Source of the DNA: Neoceratodus forsteri
Lineage: Eukaryota > Chordata > Ceratodontiformes > Ceratodontidae
Length of the DNA: 64,000 nucleotides
Assembly: GCA_016271365.2 (NCBI GenBank)
Contig: CM057451.1
Coordinates: 371,029,501 to 371,093,500, forward strand
Direction: 5' to 3'
The position numbers were made by a program, and so were the translations under genes. The notes beneath the pieces were generated by a model. That model was not told the origin of the DNA. It made no database searches and saw only the letters and a program-made list of their open reading frames with translations. Positions 1 through 8,789 of the stretch are shown piece after piece (position 1 is the first letter of the stretch; the number at the start of each line of letters is the position of its first letter).

Positions 1-270
1 GCACTCCTTCTGGTTCAGTCGGAACCGAACCGGGCTGGCCATCCGGGTCAGCGGACTTCTCGGCCTCCCTTTCCCTCAGTCTACCTAATCTCTTTTTCAA
101 GGATAGAGTTGGGAAAATTTTTTACAAATTTGGCAGTCTGAATCGAGGTGGTCAAACCACAGACAATAAACACAGGTGGTGTGGGGATCGGCCTTAGCAA
201 AGACTTCCCTCACACTCACTGCAGTGTTGAAACCCAGTGGGCCCGTGTTTTTCTTGGGTTTCTCAGACAT
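1..270 (-). pseudogene. DIRS-alpha Gag N-terminus, frameshifted
   Basis: Start of the Gag-like ORF1 protein. The first codon at 270-268 is chosen because the two other alpha copies start with the same MSEKPK. A Cys-rich knuckle follows: a CVYC pair, an FDHL-type segment and a CQIC pair, probably a zinc-binding module for nucleic acid. Against the sister copies there is a one-base loss near the GPLGF codons and a one-base gain about 35 bases later, so the first Cys pair is lost. A further shift near 97 closes the frame. Gag should package element RNA; this copy looks dead. Confidence 0.8.
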
Positions 271-660
271 GGCCAACCTAACCAAACTTACCCTTTTTTC
301 CGCAACTGCCAGGCAAGACTCCCCTATCGGTTCCTGACCGTGTCACGGGTCTTGGAAAAAAAACTACTAAAACCCGTTCTTTTTAGAACCGATACGGACT
401 GGTAACCACACACTAAAGTAAGATACAAAAATTACCTGAACTATCAGTTCAGCCGAACCGATTCACACTTTTTACAAGTTCTCACAGAAAACAGAACAAA
501 ACCTATCTAGTACTCAGGGTACCACAGACAGAGACTCGAACCGACTATGTGGAAACTAAATTTCAGTAGAAAACAGACCGAAAACCCACACTTCAACCGA
601 CTTTGAACCAAGCTGCAGGAGAAATCTCCGGAGTGACTGTTCAGTGAGGCGGAGTAAAGA

Positions 661-826
661 ATCTGACGGTTGCAGTTCAAAATACAACAGGCAGAGACAT
701 CAACCGAGCTCGAGATCAACATTCTATGCCCTACATAGAAAAGTTAACCCATTGTTCTCCAGGGCAGTTTAAAGGCTGGGGCTAACTGCACTTGTCAGAA
801 TACAGCAAGACTTCATGTTGTTAGAA
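661..826 (-). repeat. DIRS-alpha terminal inverted repeat (gag-side arm)
   Basis: Nearly the same sequence as the right arms at 33603-33765 and 52330-52482. It holds the TCAACCGAGCTCGAG block, a short hairpin around TCTATGCC and the outer TTGTCAGAATACAGCAAGAC. The matching arm of this copy is outside the window. Confidence 0.8.
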
Positions 827-1127
827 CACATCCTGTATTGAGGGCTTGAGTTCTGATCCCTTTTATAGAATAAGCCACAAGTTTATACAGAGTTAGTCTA
901 AAGTAGTTAAGAATGCATGGGACAGACATAACGGAATTCTGGAGGTCAGGGGTAAGAGGAAACAGATGTCTAGAAAAACGTAAAGGGAACTTACAAGCTC
1001 AAATGGGCAGACTGGGTGGGACACATGCCCTTATCTGCCGACAGTGTCTATGTATCTATGGAACATACTTGTACCACAAGGTCAGCTATAATGAAACAAA
1101 GTGATTCAACAAGGCATGAATCTAAGG
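827..1127. other. AGO3 intron 3, no feature seen
   Basis: AT-rich sequence between the DIRS end and the SINE target-site duplication. I see no open frame with family similarity, RNA gene or clear repeat. Confidence 0.5.
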
Positions 1128-1137
1128 GGTTTGCTCT
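1128..1137 (+). repeat. Target-site duplication of SINE copy 1 (left)
   Basis: GGTTTGCTCT, repeated exactly at 1544-1553 just after the A-rich tail. This fixes the SINE ends and shows retroposition. Confidence 0.85.
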
Positions 1138-1543
1138 TGCAGCCCGGTGGCGCTGAAGGTTGAGGCGCTGGACACCACACCACGCCAGCAACTCGGGTTC
1201 GGAAACGTACTCTGGTCGTTTGGGGGTCAGCCGGGGAGGTAAAGATTGAGTGTCCAGAGGACTGCTCTCCTTCCTCAGGGTGGGGAGTTTGTGCTGCGTG
1301 CGTCAGCACAAGAGGGGTTCGGCCCACGCCCAGGGTGCTTGGCTGCCTCCGCGGAGGTGGAGACAGCTGCTGCGCCCACTGCACAGGCGGGGGAGAAAAT
1401 GGAGGAAAAATACCAGGACCCGGCAGGACCCATGATTGCCCCTATGGGCAAGAGGACATACCCCTCCGAGGGGGGGTCGTAGCCCCTGCCAGGTCCGCAG
1501 AGGTGGTACAAATAATGTCGTGATTAAAAAACATAAAAAAAAA
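1138..1543 (+). mobile_element. tRNA-derived SINE, copy 1
   Basis: The head looks like a tRNA promoter: a GGTGGCGCTGAAGGTTGAGG A-box-like region, then GGGTTCGG as B box about 50 bases on. The body continues with a GTTTGGGGGTCAGCC block and a CTGCTCTCCTTCCTC block seen in three other copies here (22283-22895, and reverse at 2536-3145 and 40320-40857). The tail is A-rich (ATTAAAAAACATAAAAAAAAA). A 10 bp duplication flanks it. It is about 200 bp shorter than the longer copies, so it is an internally deleted or subfamily member. SINEs are copied by LINE machinery. Confidence 0.82.
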
Positions 1544-1553
1544 GGTTTGCTCT
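1544..1553 (+). repeat. Target-site duplication of SINE copy 1 (right)
   Basis: Second exact copy of GGTTTGCTCT, paired with 1128-1137. Confidence 0.85.
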
Positions 1554-1719
1554 AGAAATGAACTAAATCTGAATGATGATAATTGCAAAACACAGCCGTG
1601 CTTCAACTGTAACAACAAATTTAAGTGCTTGATTTCCTACTGTGTTAATTGTTCCAAACTTGTAGTCTTGCAAATTTCTATTATTAATTAATTGTAAAGT
1701 ATCCACTACACAGACTTAC
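1554..1719 (-). other. AGO3 intron 3, donor-proximal part
   Basis: Begins with the GTAAGT donor at 1714-1719 and is AT-rich up to the SINE. Nothing else recognised. Confidence 0.6.
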
Positions 1720-1840
1720 TCCAGCAGCTGCCACAGGCAGTGGGTTAGCTGTATAAAGGCTTCTTTTCCCATCATACACTGGTCTGCGGTCTCCAAATAT
1801 TGTCACCTTAAAATGCTGGACCATAGAATCCACCACCTCC
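1720..1840 (-). CDS. AGO3: Argonaute-3, coding exon 3 (N-terminal domain)
   Basis: The exon is 121 bp: one base completing a split codon, then 40 codons. The acceptor is a pyrimidine tract ending TTTCTGCAG just beyond 1840; the donor is GTAAGT just below 1720. The peptide begins [20 protein letters not shown] and ends [13 protein letters not shown]. The VTIFGDRRP and [12 protein letters not shown] strings fit AGO3; from memory AGO1, AGO2 and AGO4 differ at several of these sites. Mammalian AGO3 has VATTG where this has VAAAG, a mild divergence. This is part of the N-terminal (N) domain involved in small-RNA duplex handling in cytoplasmic RISC. The frame is intact and the splice sites are canonical, so it is probably a working exon. 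Exons 2 and 4 are not in the window. Confidence 0.95.
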
Positions 1841-1908
1841 CTGCAGAAAGAGGAAACAGTCAGTTTTGAAGAACAATTTGTACAAGTAATATAGGAGTCG
1901 CCAGATAG

Positions 1909-2097
1909 TTTGGTGCCTTTTACTGGACCAACATATGACTTGTACAAAGATGGTATAGTACACAAGTTTTCAGGGCCCAACAGGTCCCTTCAGCAGGTGA
2001 CAAGTGAAGAAAGGACCTGTTGGGTTTCAAAAACTTGTGTACTATACCATCTTTGTACAAGACATATGTTGGCCCAATAAAAGGTATCAAACTATCC
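1909..2097. mobile_element. Foldback (palindromic) MITE-like element
   Basis: Two arms of about 80 bases are reverse complements with few mismatches. Each contains the GACTTGTACAAAGATGGTAT-like block (or its complement) and a TTGGACCAACATATG-type end. The loop centres near 1990-2005. This is the layout of a non-autonomous DNA transposon or foldback element. The family is not assigned. Confidence 0.75.
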
Positions 2098-2535
2098 AGC
2101 AACTCCTGTTTTCAAAGGACCAATATGACTAAAATCTCTTTTACAAACAATAAAGATAGATACAGATTTACAGTGCATTAAATAAAGCAGAGCCATCTAC
2201 AATGAAGAAGACAGAACACTCAGAACTATGAAAAATATAGAGAAATTATATGGAACCGCAGCTTTCTAAAAGTACCAAGAAGGGTACAAAAGGACCAACA
2301 GTCAACAGTTATACAGAAGGCCATAATGATATCAGTATGCTCGTAAGACTGTTTTGCTTTATAACACTTTTGACTTTTTTCTGGTTCTGTTTTTTTTCCC
2401 CATTTTCTTTACCCTTATAGCCACCCACCTCAAGGCATAAATTACTGCTGGAGAGTTGATTACTGTTCTTTGCTGATCAAAATGAAAAATAATTAGCAAT
2501 CAGCCAATTTTGATTAGTGGTTTTCTAAAATGGGT
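2098..2535. other. AGO3 intron 2, no feature seen
   Basis: AT-rich sequence with short T-runs. No coding similarity, RNA gene or repeat that I recognise. Confidence 0.5.
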
Positions 2536-3145
2536 ATTTTTAACTTGCTCTTTATCCTCCTTCACTCCACGGTAACTCCTTCCTTCAGGGTCCCTAACGT
2601 GCCCCATAGCTAGCACTGGAGAGGGCTGAGTGGCACTGGTTTCCTAATGAGTGCCCCGCTCTCCAATGTTTTTCGAGCCTCAGGTTTGCCCCGCGGCAGG
2701 GCAGAGGAGTCCCCACTTCCCCTCCATCCTTCAGGGGAGAGCGTGCAAAAGGAGCCACAGCCACAGCCATCTCAAACCCTCCGGCTGGAGCAGGGATCCG
2801 TCTACAGGCACCGCCATGGGGATTTTCCATTTTTCTGGTCCCGCCCCCGCAGACGTCGGAACACAAGGAGGGCCAACGAGATGAAGGCATGCGGAGACGT
2901 GCCATTGCTCAGGCCCTCGTCCAACATCCACCCCTCCCTGAATTGCTCCCTCGTCTGCACCACCACCTGTGGTCACCCAGGTGGCGGTATAGCAACAAGG
3001 TCTGCAACCCTTCCCTACCAGAGAAGGAGAGCAGCCCGCCGGGCGCTCAATCCTTCTCCCCGGTTGGCCCTCTAGCAAACCAGGCTCCTTCTGGAACCCG
3101 GGTGGCTGGCGTTGCAGCGACGGCGCTACCGCTGCACCGAGGGGC
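2536..3145 (-). mobile_element. tRNA-derived SINE, copy 2 (reverse)
   Basis: Read on the minus strand, the head at about 3145 gives GGTGCAGCGGTAGCGCC, then a CCGGGTTCCAG B-box-like site, then GGGGAGAAGGATTGAGCGCC and GGGCTGCTCTCCTTCTCTGG, matching SINE copy 1 and the copy at 22283. The tail reads GAAGGAGGATAAAGAGC before an AT-rich end, again as in the 22283 copy. At about 610 bp it is full length for this family. Open frames here are SINE shadows. Confidence 0.78.
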
Positions 3146-3184
3146 AGATCGATGTTACAACCACATAATTATTACTTATAAAGG

Positions 3185-3360
3185 AAGTTACATAAGAACG
3201 CACTGGGTAACAGCAGATCTTCGAGAGGAGCTCTGGCAGCAGGCAACACCAGTAGGACTGAAGCCACCAGGCGCCAGGACCCCACAGACACCTTCTAGCT
3301 AGCAGTCTACAGTGGGGGACCGCCCCAGCCAGCAGCACACTGATGTCTGCCAAAGGGGCA
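3185..3360 (-). repeat. DIRS-beta left terminal inverted repeat
   Basis: Starts AGTTACATAAGAAC and runs through AGATCTTCGAGAGGAGCTC and GGCAACACCAGTAGGACTG. The first part matches the reverse complement of the ICR at 3465-3570. The partner arm is lost with the right end. Confidence 0.7.
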
Positions 3361-3464
3361 GTCCCCAGACCTACCTCACTTCTCCCGACAGACAGCCCAG
3401 TGCACAAAAACAAGTAAAGGAATGCTGAGGAAAGGAGAAGCAGCATCAGGGGGAAGAAGCTGCA

Positions 3465-3570
3465 AGAGGGCCTCTCAAAGATCTACTGTTATGGTAAGTT
3501 CTTATGTAACTGTACTATCTTACCTCGAGTGGGCTCTTGCAGCGGGCAACACCGGTAGGACCGAGTCCTA
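3465..3570 (-). repeat. DIRS-beta internal complementary region (ICR)
   Basis: CCTCTCAAAGATCTACTG, then a GTAAGTTCTTATGTAACTG core, then CTCGAGTGGGCTCTTGCAG and GGGCAACACCGGTAGGA. The left half is complementary to the element's left end; the right half should complement the lost right end. In DIRS elements the ICR is the template that joins the ends into a circle. Confidence 0.75.
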
Positions 3571-3657
3571 AGCAGTACCGGAACTGACCAAAAGTCAGCC
3601 ATGAGGAGGCAAACAGAGAACAGAAGGCTGTTCAAGAAAGAAGGCCATGAAGAACAG

Positions 3658-4330
3658 CTAGGCCAAAACTGGCCCTATGCCTGGAAGCAATGTGCAAGCT
3701 GTAATGGTGAACAAAGGTGTGAACTGAACTCCAAGCTGCAACTGCACAGATGTCCTCAGCAGACACATTTCTGAAGGAGGCAGCAGAGGCAGCCACACCC
3801 CTGGTGGAGTGACCCTTGACTGCCCAGGTATAGGCTTGTCATACTTACAGTAACAGTACACAATGCAATTTCCCAACCGACTGGACAAACACTGTTTCAA
3901 AACAGGAACCCCTTTTCTCTTGGGGGCGAACGAAACAAACATCTGACCAGTCTTGCAAACAGGTTGGGTGCAATTTGTGTAATAATGCAGCATCTTATGA
4001 ACATCCAAACTATGTAATAAGACTCCTCCCGGATTGGAATATTCAGGAAAATAAACGGGAAGGTGTACGGATTGGTTTAGCGTGAACTCAAGACACCACC
4101 TTAGGCAGAAACTTTGCATTAGTCCACAAAGACACCCTGTCTTTGTGGAAGACTAAGTAAGGCTCTTTACACATCAGAGCCTGAAATTCAGAAATTCTCC
4201 GAGCTGAGATAACAGCAACTAAAAATAATGCTTTCCATGACAGAAAGCACAGCTCGCAACTTGTGGCTGACTCAAAGGGAGGCAGATTGAACTTTTCCAA
4301 AAAAAGAAGGTCCCATGGAAGAACGTTCTG
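3658..4330 (-). pseudogene. DIRS-beta tyrosine recombinase, C-terminal catalytic part
   Basis: Covers the catalytic half: FLSWKALFLVAVISARRISE (first catalytic Arg) at about 4180-4250, a conserved LPVYFPEYSNPGG-type middle, then the HSTRGV box and the HYSL tyrosine region at about 3690-3830. The HSTRG and Tyr parts lie in a different frame from the Arg part, so frameshifts separate the catalytic residues. The N-terminal SAM-like DNA-binding half is gone, fused away by the deletion to RT. The protein would catalyse insertion of the circular DNA by strand exchange; this copy cannot. Confidence 0.82.
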
Positions 4331-5290
4331 CCTTGTCCTCCGGCAGCAAAGCCTTGCCCTGAGATGAGTCCAGGACTGCTCCTATGTATTGGAGGCATTG
4401 GCACAGGGATAGACAAGACTTTGGCAGATTTATTGTGATCCCTAGGGTCTGGAAGAGCCAAAAGGTGCCTTCCAGGGTCTGTAACAACATATTCCCAGAA
4501 GGGGCTGTGAGCAGCTAGTCGTTCAGATATGGGAACACATAAATGCCATGTCTCTTCAGAGCCGCAACTACTACTGCCAGGCACTTGGTAAACACCCAAG
4601 GTGCCGAGGAAAGGCCATAAGGGAGGACCCAGAACTGAAAGTGGGCCCCCTGACAACAGAAACAGAGGAAACAACGGTGGGCGGAGAAACTAGGATATGG
4701 AGGTAGGCATCCTGCATATCCAGAGAACTGAGCCAGTCCCCCCCCCCCCCAGTGAAGGAGGAGCAACAGACCCTGAAGAGTCACCATCCTGAACCGCTTG
4801 TACTCTATGTAGAGATTCAGGTGACTGAGGTCCAGAATTGGTCTCAGGTCCCCCGTCCTCTTGGGGACTAGGAAAAAGTGGGAGTAAAACCCTCTCCCTC
4901 TTTGGCTTGGGGGGATGGGCTCTGTGGCCCTTTTGTGCAGGACAGCCGGCATCTCTTCTCGGGTAAGGATAATGTGATCCCAAGGACAATGGGAGGGGGA
5001 GGGAAGGTTTTCTGGAGGGGTTTCTAGAAACTTGAGGGTATGACCCTGTTCTATGATCTGAAGTACCCATTGGTCTGAGGTTACTGCGTGGTAACCATCC
5101 AGGTATAGGGAGAACCAACCCCCGATCAGGTCCCCCAAGGTCTCTGCTGGAGGTGGGGGAGGGGGGTCAGGCAAGGAGTCAGGCAGAGGTGCCAGGGTGG
5201 GCAGAGCAGCTGTGGGCACTCTGGGGGCCCTAGCGGAAGATCTTCCGGCTGAAGTATTGGCTTTGCGCTTGAAGTGGCCTTTCGACTGCT
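4331..5290 (-). pseudogene. DIRS-beta reverse transcriptase
   Basis: Conserved RT blocks in order: TSDQWVLQIIEQGH, GFYSHFFLVPKRTGDLRPIL, LDLSHLNLYIEYKRFRM, then a damaged LDMQDAY-type stretch beside a run of Cs, then YGLSSAPWVFTKCLAVVVAA. The active site reads FPYLND instead of FPYLDD and is followed by a stop where other copies have Trp. Downstream are ITINLPKS and LQYIGAVLDS. The protein normally copies element RNA into DNA. It ends abruptly at about 4331, next to recombinase sequence. Confidence 0.85.
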
Positions 5291-6195
5291 GACCCTTAGA
5301 AGCTTGTTGAGAAGACTGGTGAAAGGGCTGGCATTGGGGAAGCCTTGACTGGGACTGGTACATAAAGTGTACTGACCTCAGGGCCATGCCAGATTCCTGA
5401 AGGTGAGAGATGATATTCCGGGGCATCTCCGACGAACAAAACCGAACACCAGAAAGGGACATCCATGATTTTGGCCTGAACATCAGGTGCGAAACCAGAG
5501 ACCCTGAGCCACGAATGGCAGCGAATGCAGATCCCTGATGCCGGCCTATGCCCAGAAGCATCAACAGTGTTATATGGCGCCCTCAGCACATGGCTGCCCA
5601 CGTCTGAACCAGATTTTAAGGGCTGCACTAACTGCGTTTTAGTGGAATCTTCAGGAAGGGATTGAGCCAGATCCCCTGCCTGGCTCCAAATGGCATTCTG
5701 ATACTGCATCATATGGGCTAAATAGTTCTTAGCCCAGATGACCACAGTGGCAGAGGAATACACCCACTTGCCCAACTAGTCAAGCTGACAGGATTCTGTG
5801 TCTGGAGGGTGGGTGCTCAGGTGCTTGAGTTCCTTAGTGCGTTCATGAGCCGCATTTATGACCACCGAATCCGCCAAGGGGTGTTCACCACAAAAGTCTT
5901 TGTCCACCGGTACGTGGTAGAGGCTATCCGCCTTTTTGGCTAAGGCCGGGGTGGCCAAGGGGTGAGCCCATGCCTGCCTTAGTCCCATCATCATACGAGT
6001 CGATGAACGGTGGAAACAACAAAGGAAGGGTCTCTTTTTTCTGGAGGTAAATAGCCAGGCATCAGAGCTCTGGGTCGAGTTCCTCGGACTCCCACCCCAT
6101 AACGGATTGTATGTGACACATCACATTAAGGAAAGAGAGATCGTCAGAGGGAGACTTAAGGGTCTCCTTGATAGGTTCACGATCCCCAAAGGAGC
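5291..6195 (-). pseudogene. DIRS-beta Gag core and C-terminus
   Basis: Homologous blocks shared with the gamma, delta and epsilon Gags are present: a DSLYHVPVDKDFCGEHPLAD then VVINAAHERTKE motif (5830-5940), WAKNYLAHMMQYQNA (5690-5740), GICIRCHSWLRVSG (5500-5550), and a basic Ser/Gln/Lys-rich tail before RT. The N-terminal Cys-rich knuckle is absent because the element is truncated at about 6195. A stop near 5776 splits the frame. Confidence 0.78.
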
Positions 6196-6313
6196 CCAGA
6201 GCGTCTTATTTATTTATTTTATTTGTTTAATGATTCAGAAACAACCTTTGAGCAGGAGCTCTTTTACAAAGGTTCCACGTCATGAACACAAAACCAGTGA
6301 CAAATACAAGGAA
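6196..6313 (-). mobile_element. 3' tail of an L2-like LINE, interrupted by DIRS-gamma
   Basis: On the minus strand this ends in an AAATAAATAAATAAG-type simple tail, as expected for the 3' end of an L2-like LINE. I propose it continues from the LINE at 12672-13600, with DIRS-gamma inserted between. The tail abuts truncated DIRS-beta Gag, so the LINE probably inserted into DIRS-beta first. Confidence 0.5.
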
Positions 6314-6525
6314 AGTACAGTTACGTAAGAACTTACCATAACAGTAGATCTTCAAGAGAGGCTCTTGCAGTAGGTAATTACATATAGGACTGACGCCAGC
6401 AGGTGGCAGGACCCCACTGAAAAATTTCTAGCTAGGGACCGCCCCCACGTCAGGTGACCGGTGTCAGGAGACGTCAGTATAAAGGGGCGGTCCCAGACGC
6501 CCGCCTTCCAGTTCTTTCCTGCCAC
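6314..6525 (-). repeat. DIRS-gamma left terminal inverted repeat
   Basis: CTCTTGCAGTAGGTAATTAC and the following GACTGACGCC, AATTTCTAGCTAG and AAAGGGGCGGTCC blocks recur in reverse complement at 12480-12652. Confidence 0.85.
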
Positions 6526-6611
6526 AGGACAAGAGGCCAGACGAGAGAGGAGCGGATATTTCCCTCAATGGAAAAGGAGCTGAAAAAGCATAGGGGGATG
6601 GAGGGCAGGAG

Positions 6612-6720
6612 GGTATTACCTACTGCAAGAGCCTCTCTCGAAGATCTACTGTTACAGTAAGTTCTTACGTAACTGTACTATCTTACTTTGAGAGGGCTCT
6701 TGCAGTAGGTAATTACATAT
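6612..6720 (-). repeat. DIRS-gamma internal complementary region
   Basis: Left half (TACTGCAAGAGCCTCTCTCG, then AAGATCTACTG) is complementary to the left end; right half (CTTTGAGAGGGCTCTTGCAG, then TAGGTAATTAC) is complementary to the right end. The centre, GTAAGTTCTTACGTAACTG, joins them. Confidence 0.85.
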
Positions 6721-6800
6721 AGGACTGAATCCCTCTGGAACAAAGAAAGGCACCGGGAGGAGGAAAACTACTCCAAGAAGCAGTTCTAGCTATGCAAGTC

Positions 6801-7850
6801 TCAAGATAGGAGGCCTTGCAAAACAGCCAGCCCGAAGCCTGCTCTACGGCGAAAGGCAACATCCAAACTGTAGTGTTTCGTAAAGGTATGGACGGAAGTC
6901 CAGGTGGCGGCAGCGCAGATGTCTGCCGCAGACAAATTCTTGAAACAAGCCGCAGAGGCAGCTACTCCTCTTGTGGAGTGGCCTCTGACTTGACCCGGGA
7001 GGGTCTTGTTGTATTTGTCATAACAGAAAGTGATGCAATGAGCCAACCACATAGACAGGCATTGCTTGGAAACAGCATTGCCTTCCCTTTTGTGAGCAAA
7101 AGAGACGAACAACTGATCAGTCTTTCTGAGATCCTTCGTCCTGTTGGTGTAGAATCTCAGAATCCGGTGAACATCCATAGTATGGAGTAAATACTCCCCT
7201 TGATTAGAGTATTGCATAAAAAAGGCAGGTAACTATGGACTGATTTAAGGTAGACTCTGCTACTACTTTAGGTAGAAACGTAGGATTCGTGTGAGGAGCA
7301 ACTCGTTCCTTGTGAAAAATCAAGTCGGGGATTTTACACATCAGGGCCTGGAGCTCGGAGATTCTTCGAGCCGAAGTAATGGCCACTAAGAAAAGCGTCT
7401 TCCACGAAAGGAACTTCAAATCCGCAGAAGCTGCAGGTTCGAAGGGAGGAAGAGTAAGTTTCTTGAGAACAAAGTTCAAGTCCCAAGGGGGAGCAAGAGT
7501 ACGGATGGGGGGCCTCAGATGGAGGACCCCTCTGAGAAAGGTCTTGGAGACCTCTAGTTGAGCAAAAGCCTTGTTCACGAAGGGAAGATGATAGGCCAAA
7601 ATGGCTGCCATGTGTACCTTCAGAGAGGAATGGCTGAGACCCAGGTCAAACAGATGACGTAGATACTCCAGTAGACGCCCCGCTGAATAGGAGAAAGGTT
7701 CCACGTTCTTGGAAGCGGCACACACAGTGAATCTTTTCCACTTCATGGCATAAGTGTATCTGGTGGAGGGTTTTCTGGCCTCCACTAAAATCTCCGCCAC
7801 TTTGGGAGACACTCCAAAACGGGATTGGGCTACATCTGCAGGAGCCATGC
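6801..7850 (-). pseudogene. DIRS-gamma tyrosine recombinase
   Basis: About 350 codons in two frames that meet near 7215. N-terminal part: ADVAQSRFGVSPKVAEILVE, then ARKPSTRYTYAMKWKRF, and GLSHSSLKVHMAAILAY, which form the DNA-binding core. Catalytic part: LVAITSARRISELQAL (first Arg, about 7352-7376), HSTRGVAAS (His and second Arg, about 6960-6988) and TFTKHYSLDV (Tyr nucleophile, about 6853-6885). All catalytic residues are visible. Only the single frameshift at about 7215 prevents a full protein. The start is set by the ATG at about 7848 and by similarity; the true reading may join the upstream pol frame. Confidence 0.88.
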
Positions 7851-8200
7851 ATGCAGTTGAAGGGATCTGAGGCCTGGATGGACCAAGGTCCCCTGATCCT
7901 GGGTCAACAAACCTCGAGATAGAGGAAGAGGAAGAGGAGGATCCTCTGAAAATTGCTGTAGAAGAGAGAAACAGACTTGCCTGGAACAGAAAGGAGCGAT
8001 CAGGATAATGCACGCTCCTTCTGAAGCTAGTTTCTGCAAGACTCGTGGGATAAGTGGAATTGGGGGAAAGGCATAGACGAATCTGTCCTTCCAGTCTAGA
8101 GACAAAGCGTCGCTTCAAAAAGCGCCTCACTCTGGAACGAGCGAGCAGAAGACTGGAAGTTTGGCGTTTAGGGGGGATGCGAACAGGTCGACCTGTGGTG
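7830..8200 (-). pseudogene. DIRS-gamma Dam-like segment of pol
   Basis: Follows RNase H and precedes the recombinase. Conserved blocks: WGTPQVDLFASPLNAKLPVF, SLDWKDRFVYAFPPIPLIPR, VLQKL and IILIAPF, then LPLPLSRGLLTQDQG. The spacing of a DLFA block, an FPPF-like block and an IAP block resembles the Dam N6-adenine methyltransferase domain reported in DIRS pol proteins, in which NPPY is catalytic; here it is FPPI. I infer descent from that fold but not activity. A frameshift at about 8110-8130 separates it from RNase H. Confidence 0.6.
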
Positions 8201-8690
8201 TTCCCCAAAGTTGGAAGATATTGTCTAGGACCCCTTGGTCCAGTTCCCACTCGTGAGTCACGGCAGAAGAGCAACTTAGCTTGTCTGCCAGGGTGTTGTC
8301 GACTCCCAGAACGTGAAATGCCGTGAGGTGAAGGTCGTGTTGTGTTTCCCAATCCCAAACCCGCATTGCCTCCCTGCATAGAGGGTAGGACAGAGTCCCT
8401 CCCTGCTTGTTGATATACCATACCACGCACATGTCTGTCTGGATGGCTAGGTGGCCGGAAAGGATGTATTGGTGAAGGGCTTGGAGAGTGTACAACACTG
8501 CCCAAAGCTCGAGCACACTGATGTGGAGAGCTTGTTCTAGCTTGGACCAGGAGCCCTGGGTCCGATGAGGGCCTAGATGGGCTCCCCAACCTTCGCCTGA
8601 GGCGTCTGTGGTCAGAGTCTGGGAGGGGGGAGGATGAAAGAAAGGAACTCCCCGAAACAGGTTCTCTCGAAACATCCAACATTGCAAGTC
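8127..8690 (-). pseudogene. DIRS-gamma RNase H
   Basis: A single open frame with the RNase H signature: LTTDASGEGWGAHLG (first catalytic Asp), HISVLELWAVLYTLQAL (catalytic Glu), AIQTDMCVVWYINKQGGT (second Asp, TDM in place of the usual TDN or SDN), and LGVDNTLADKLS (final Asp). The domain removes template RNA during cDNA synthesis. It sits between RT and the Dam-like part, the usual DIRS order. Confidence 0.88.
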
Positions 8691-8789
8691 TCACATCATC
8701 GGCGAGGAGATCAGAACTGAGTGATCTAGGTCGTCCACTAGCTGATCCCACTGAGAGCATAGAGTCCACTGAGAGATCCTCATGTGGAG

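Larger units (their letters stand above)
1..826 (-). mobile_element. DIRS-alpha retrotransposon, copy 1 (gag end only, cut by window edge)
   Basis: The gag-proximal end of a DIRS-type tyrosine-recombinase retrotransposon. The right-hand 165 bases match the termini of the two full-length alpha copies at 28083-33765 and 46701-52482, including the shared TCTCCGGAG-like block and the terminal CAAGACTTCATGTTGTT. The element reads leftwards and leaves the window, so RT and recombinase cannot be seen. It lies in the start of AGO3 intron 3, in the same transcriptional direction as AGO3. Confidence 0.88.
3185..6195 (-). mobile_element. DIRS-beta retrotransposon, internally deleted and gag-truncated
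   Basis: Left end at 3185 (AGTTACATAAGAAC); ICR at about 3465-3570. On the minus strand from right to left: Gag core, RT, then recombinase directly. The RNase H, Dam-like segment and recombinase N-terminal domain present in DIRS-gamma are missing, with the join near 4300-4335. The gag start and right terminal repeat are also missing: Gag similarity stops at about 6195, where a TATTTATTTATTTTATTTG tail begins. Frames are broken in several places. Confidence 0.85.

Noticed and set aside
1138..1230. tRNA gene
   Set aside because: The tRNA-like A and B boxes belong to a SINE head with flanking duplication and A-rich tail. No complete cloverleaf is visible.
2647..3302. Overlapping plus-strand ORFs of 115-142 codons
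   Set aside because: They lie in a reverse SINE, and the same frames are not kept in the other SINE copies.
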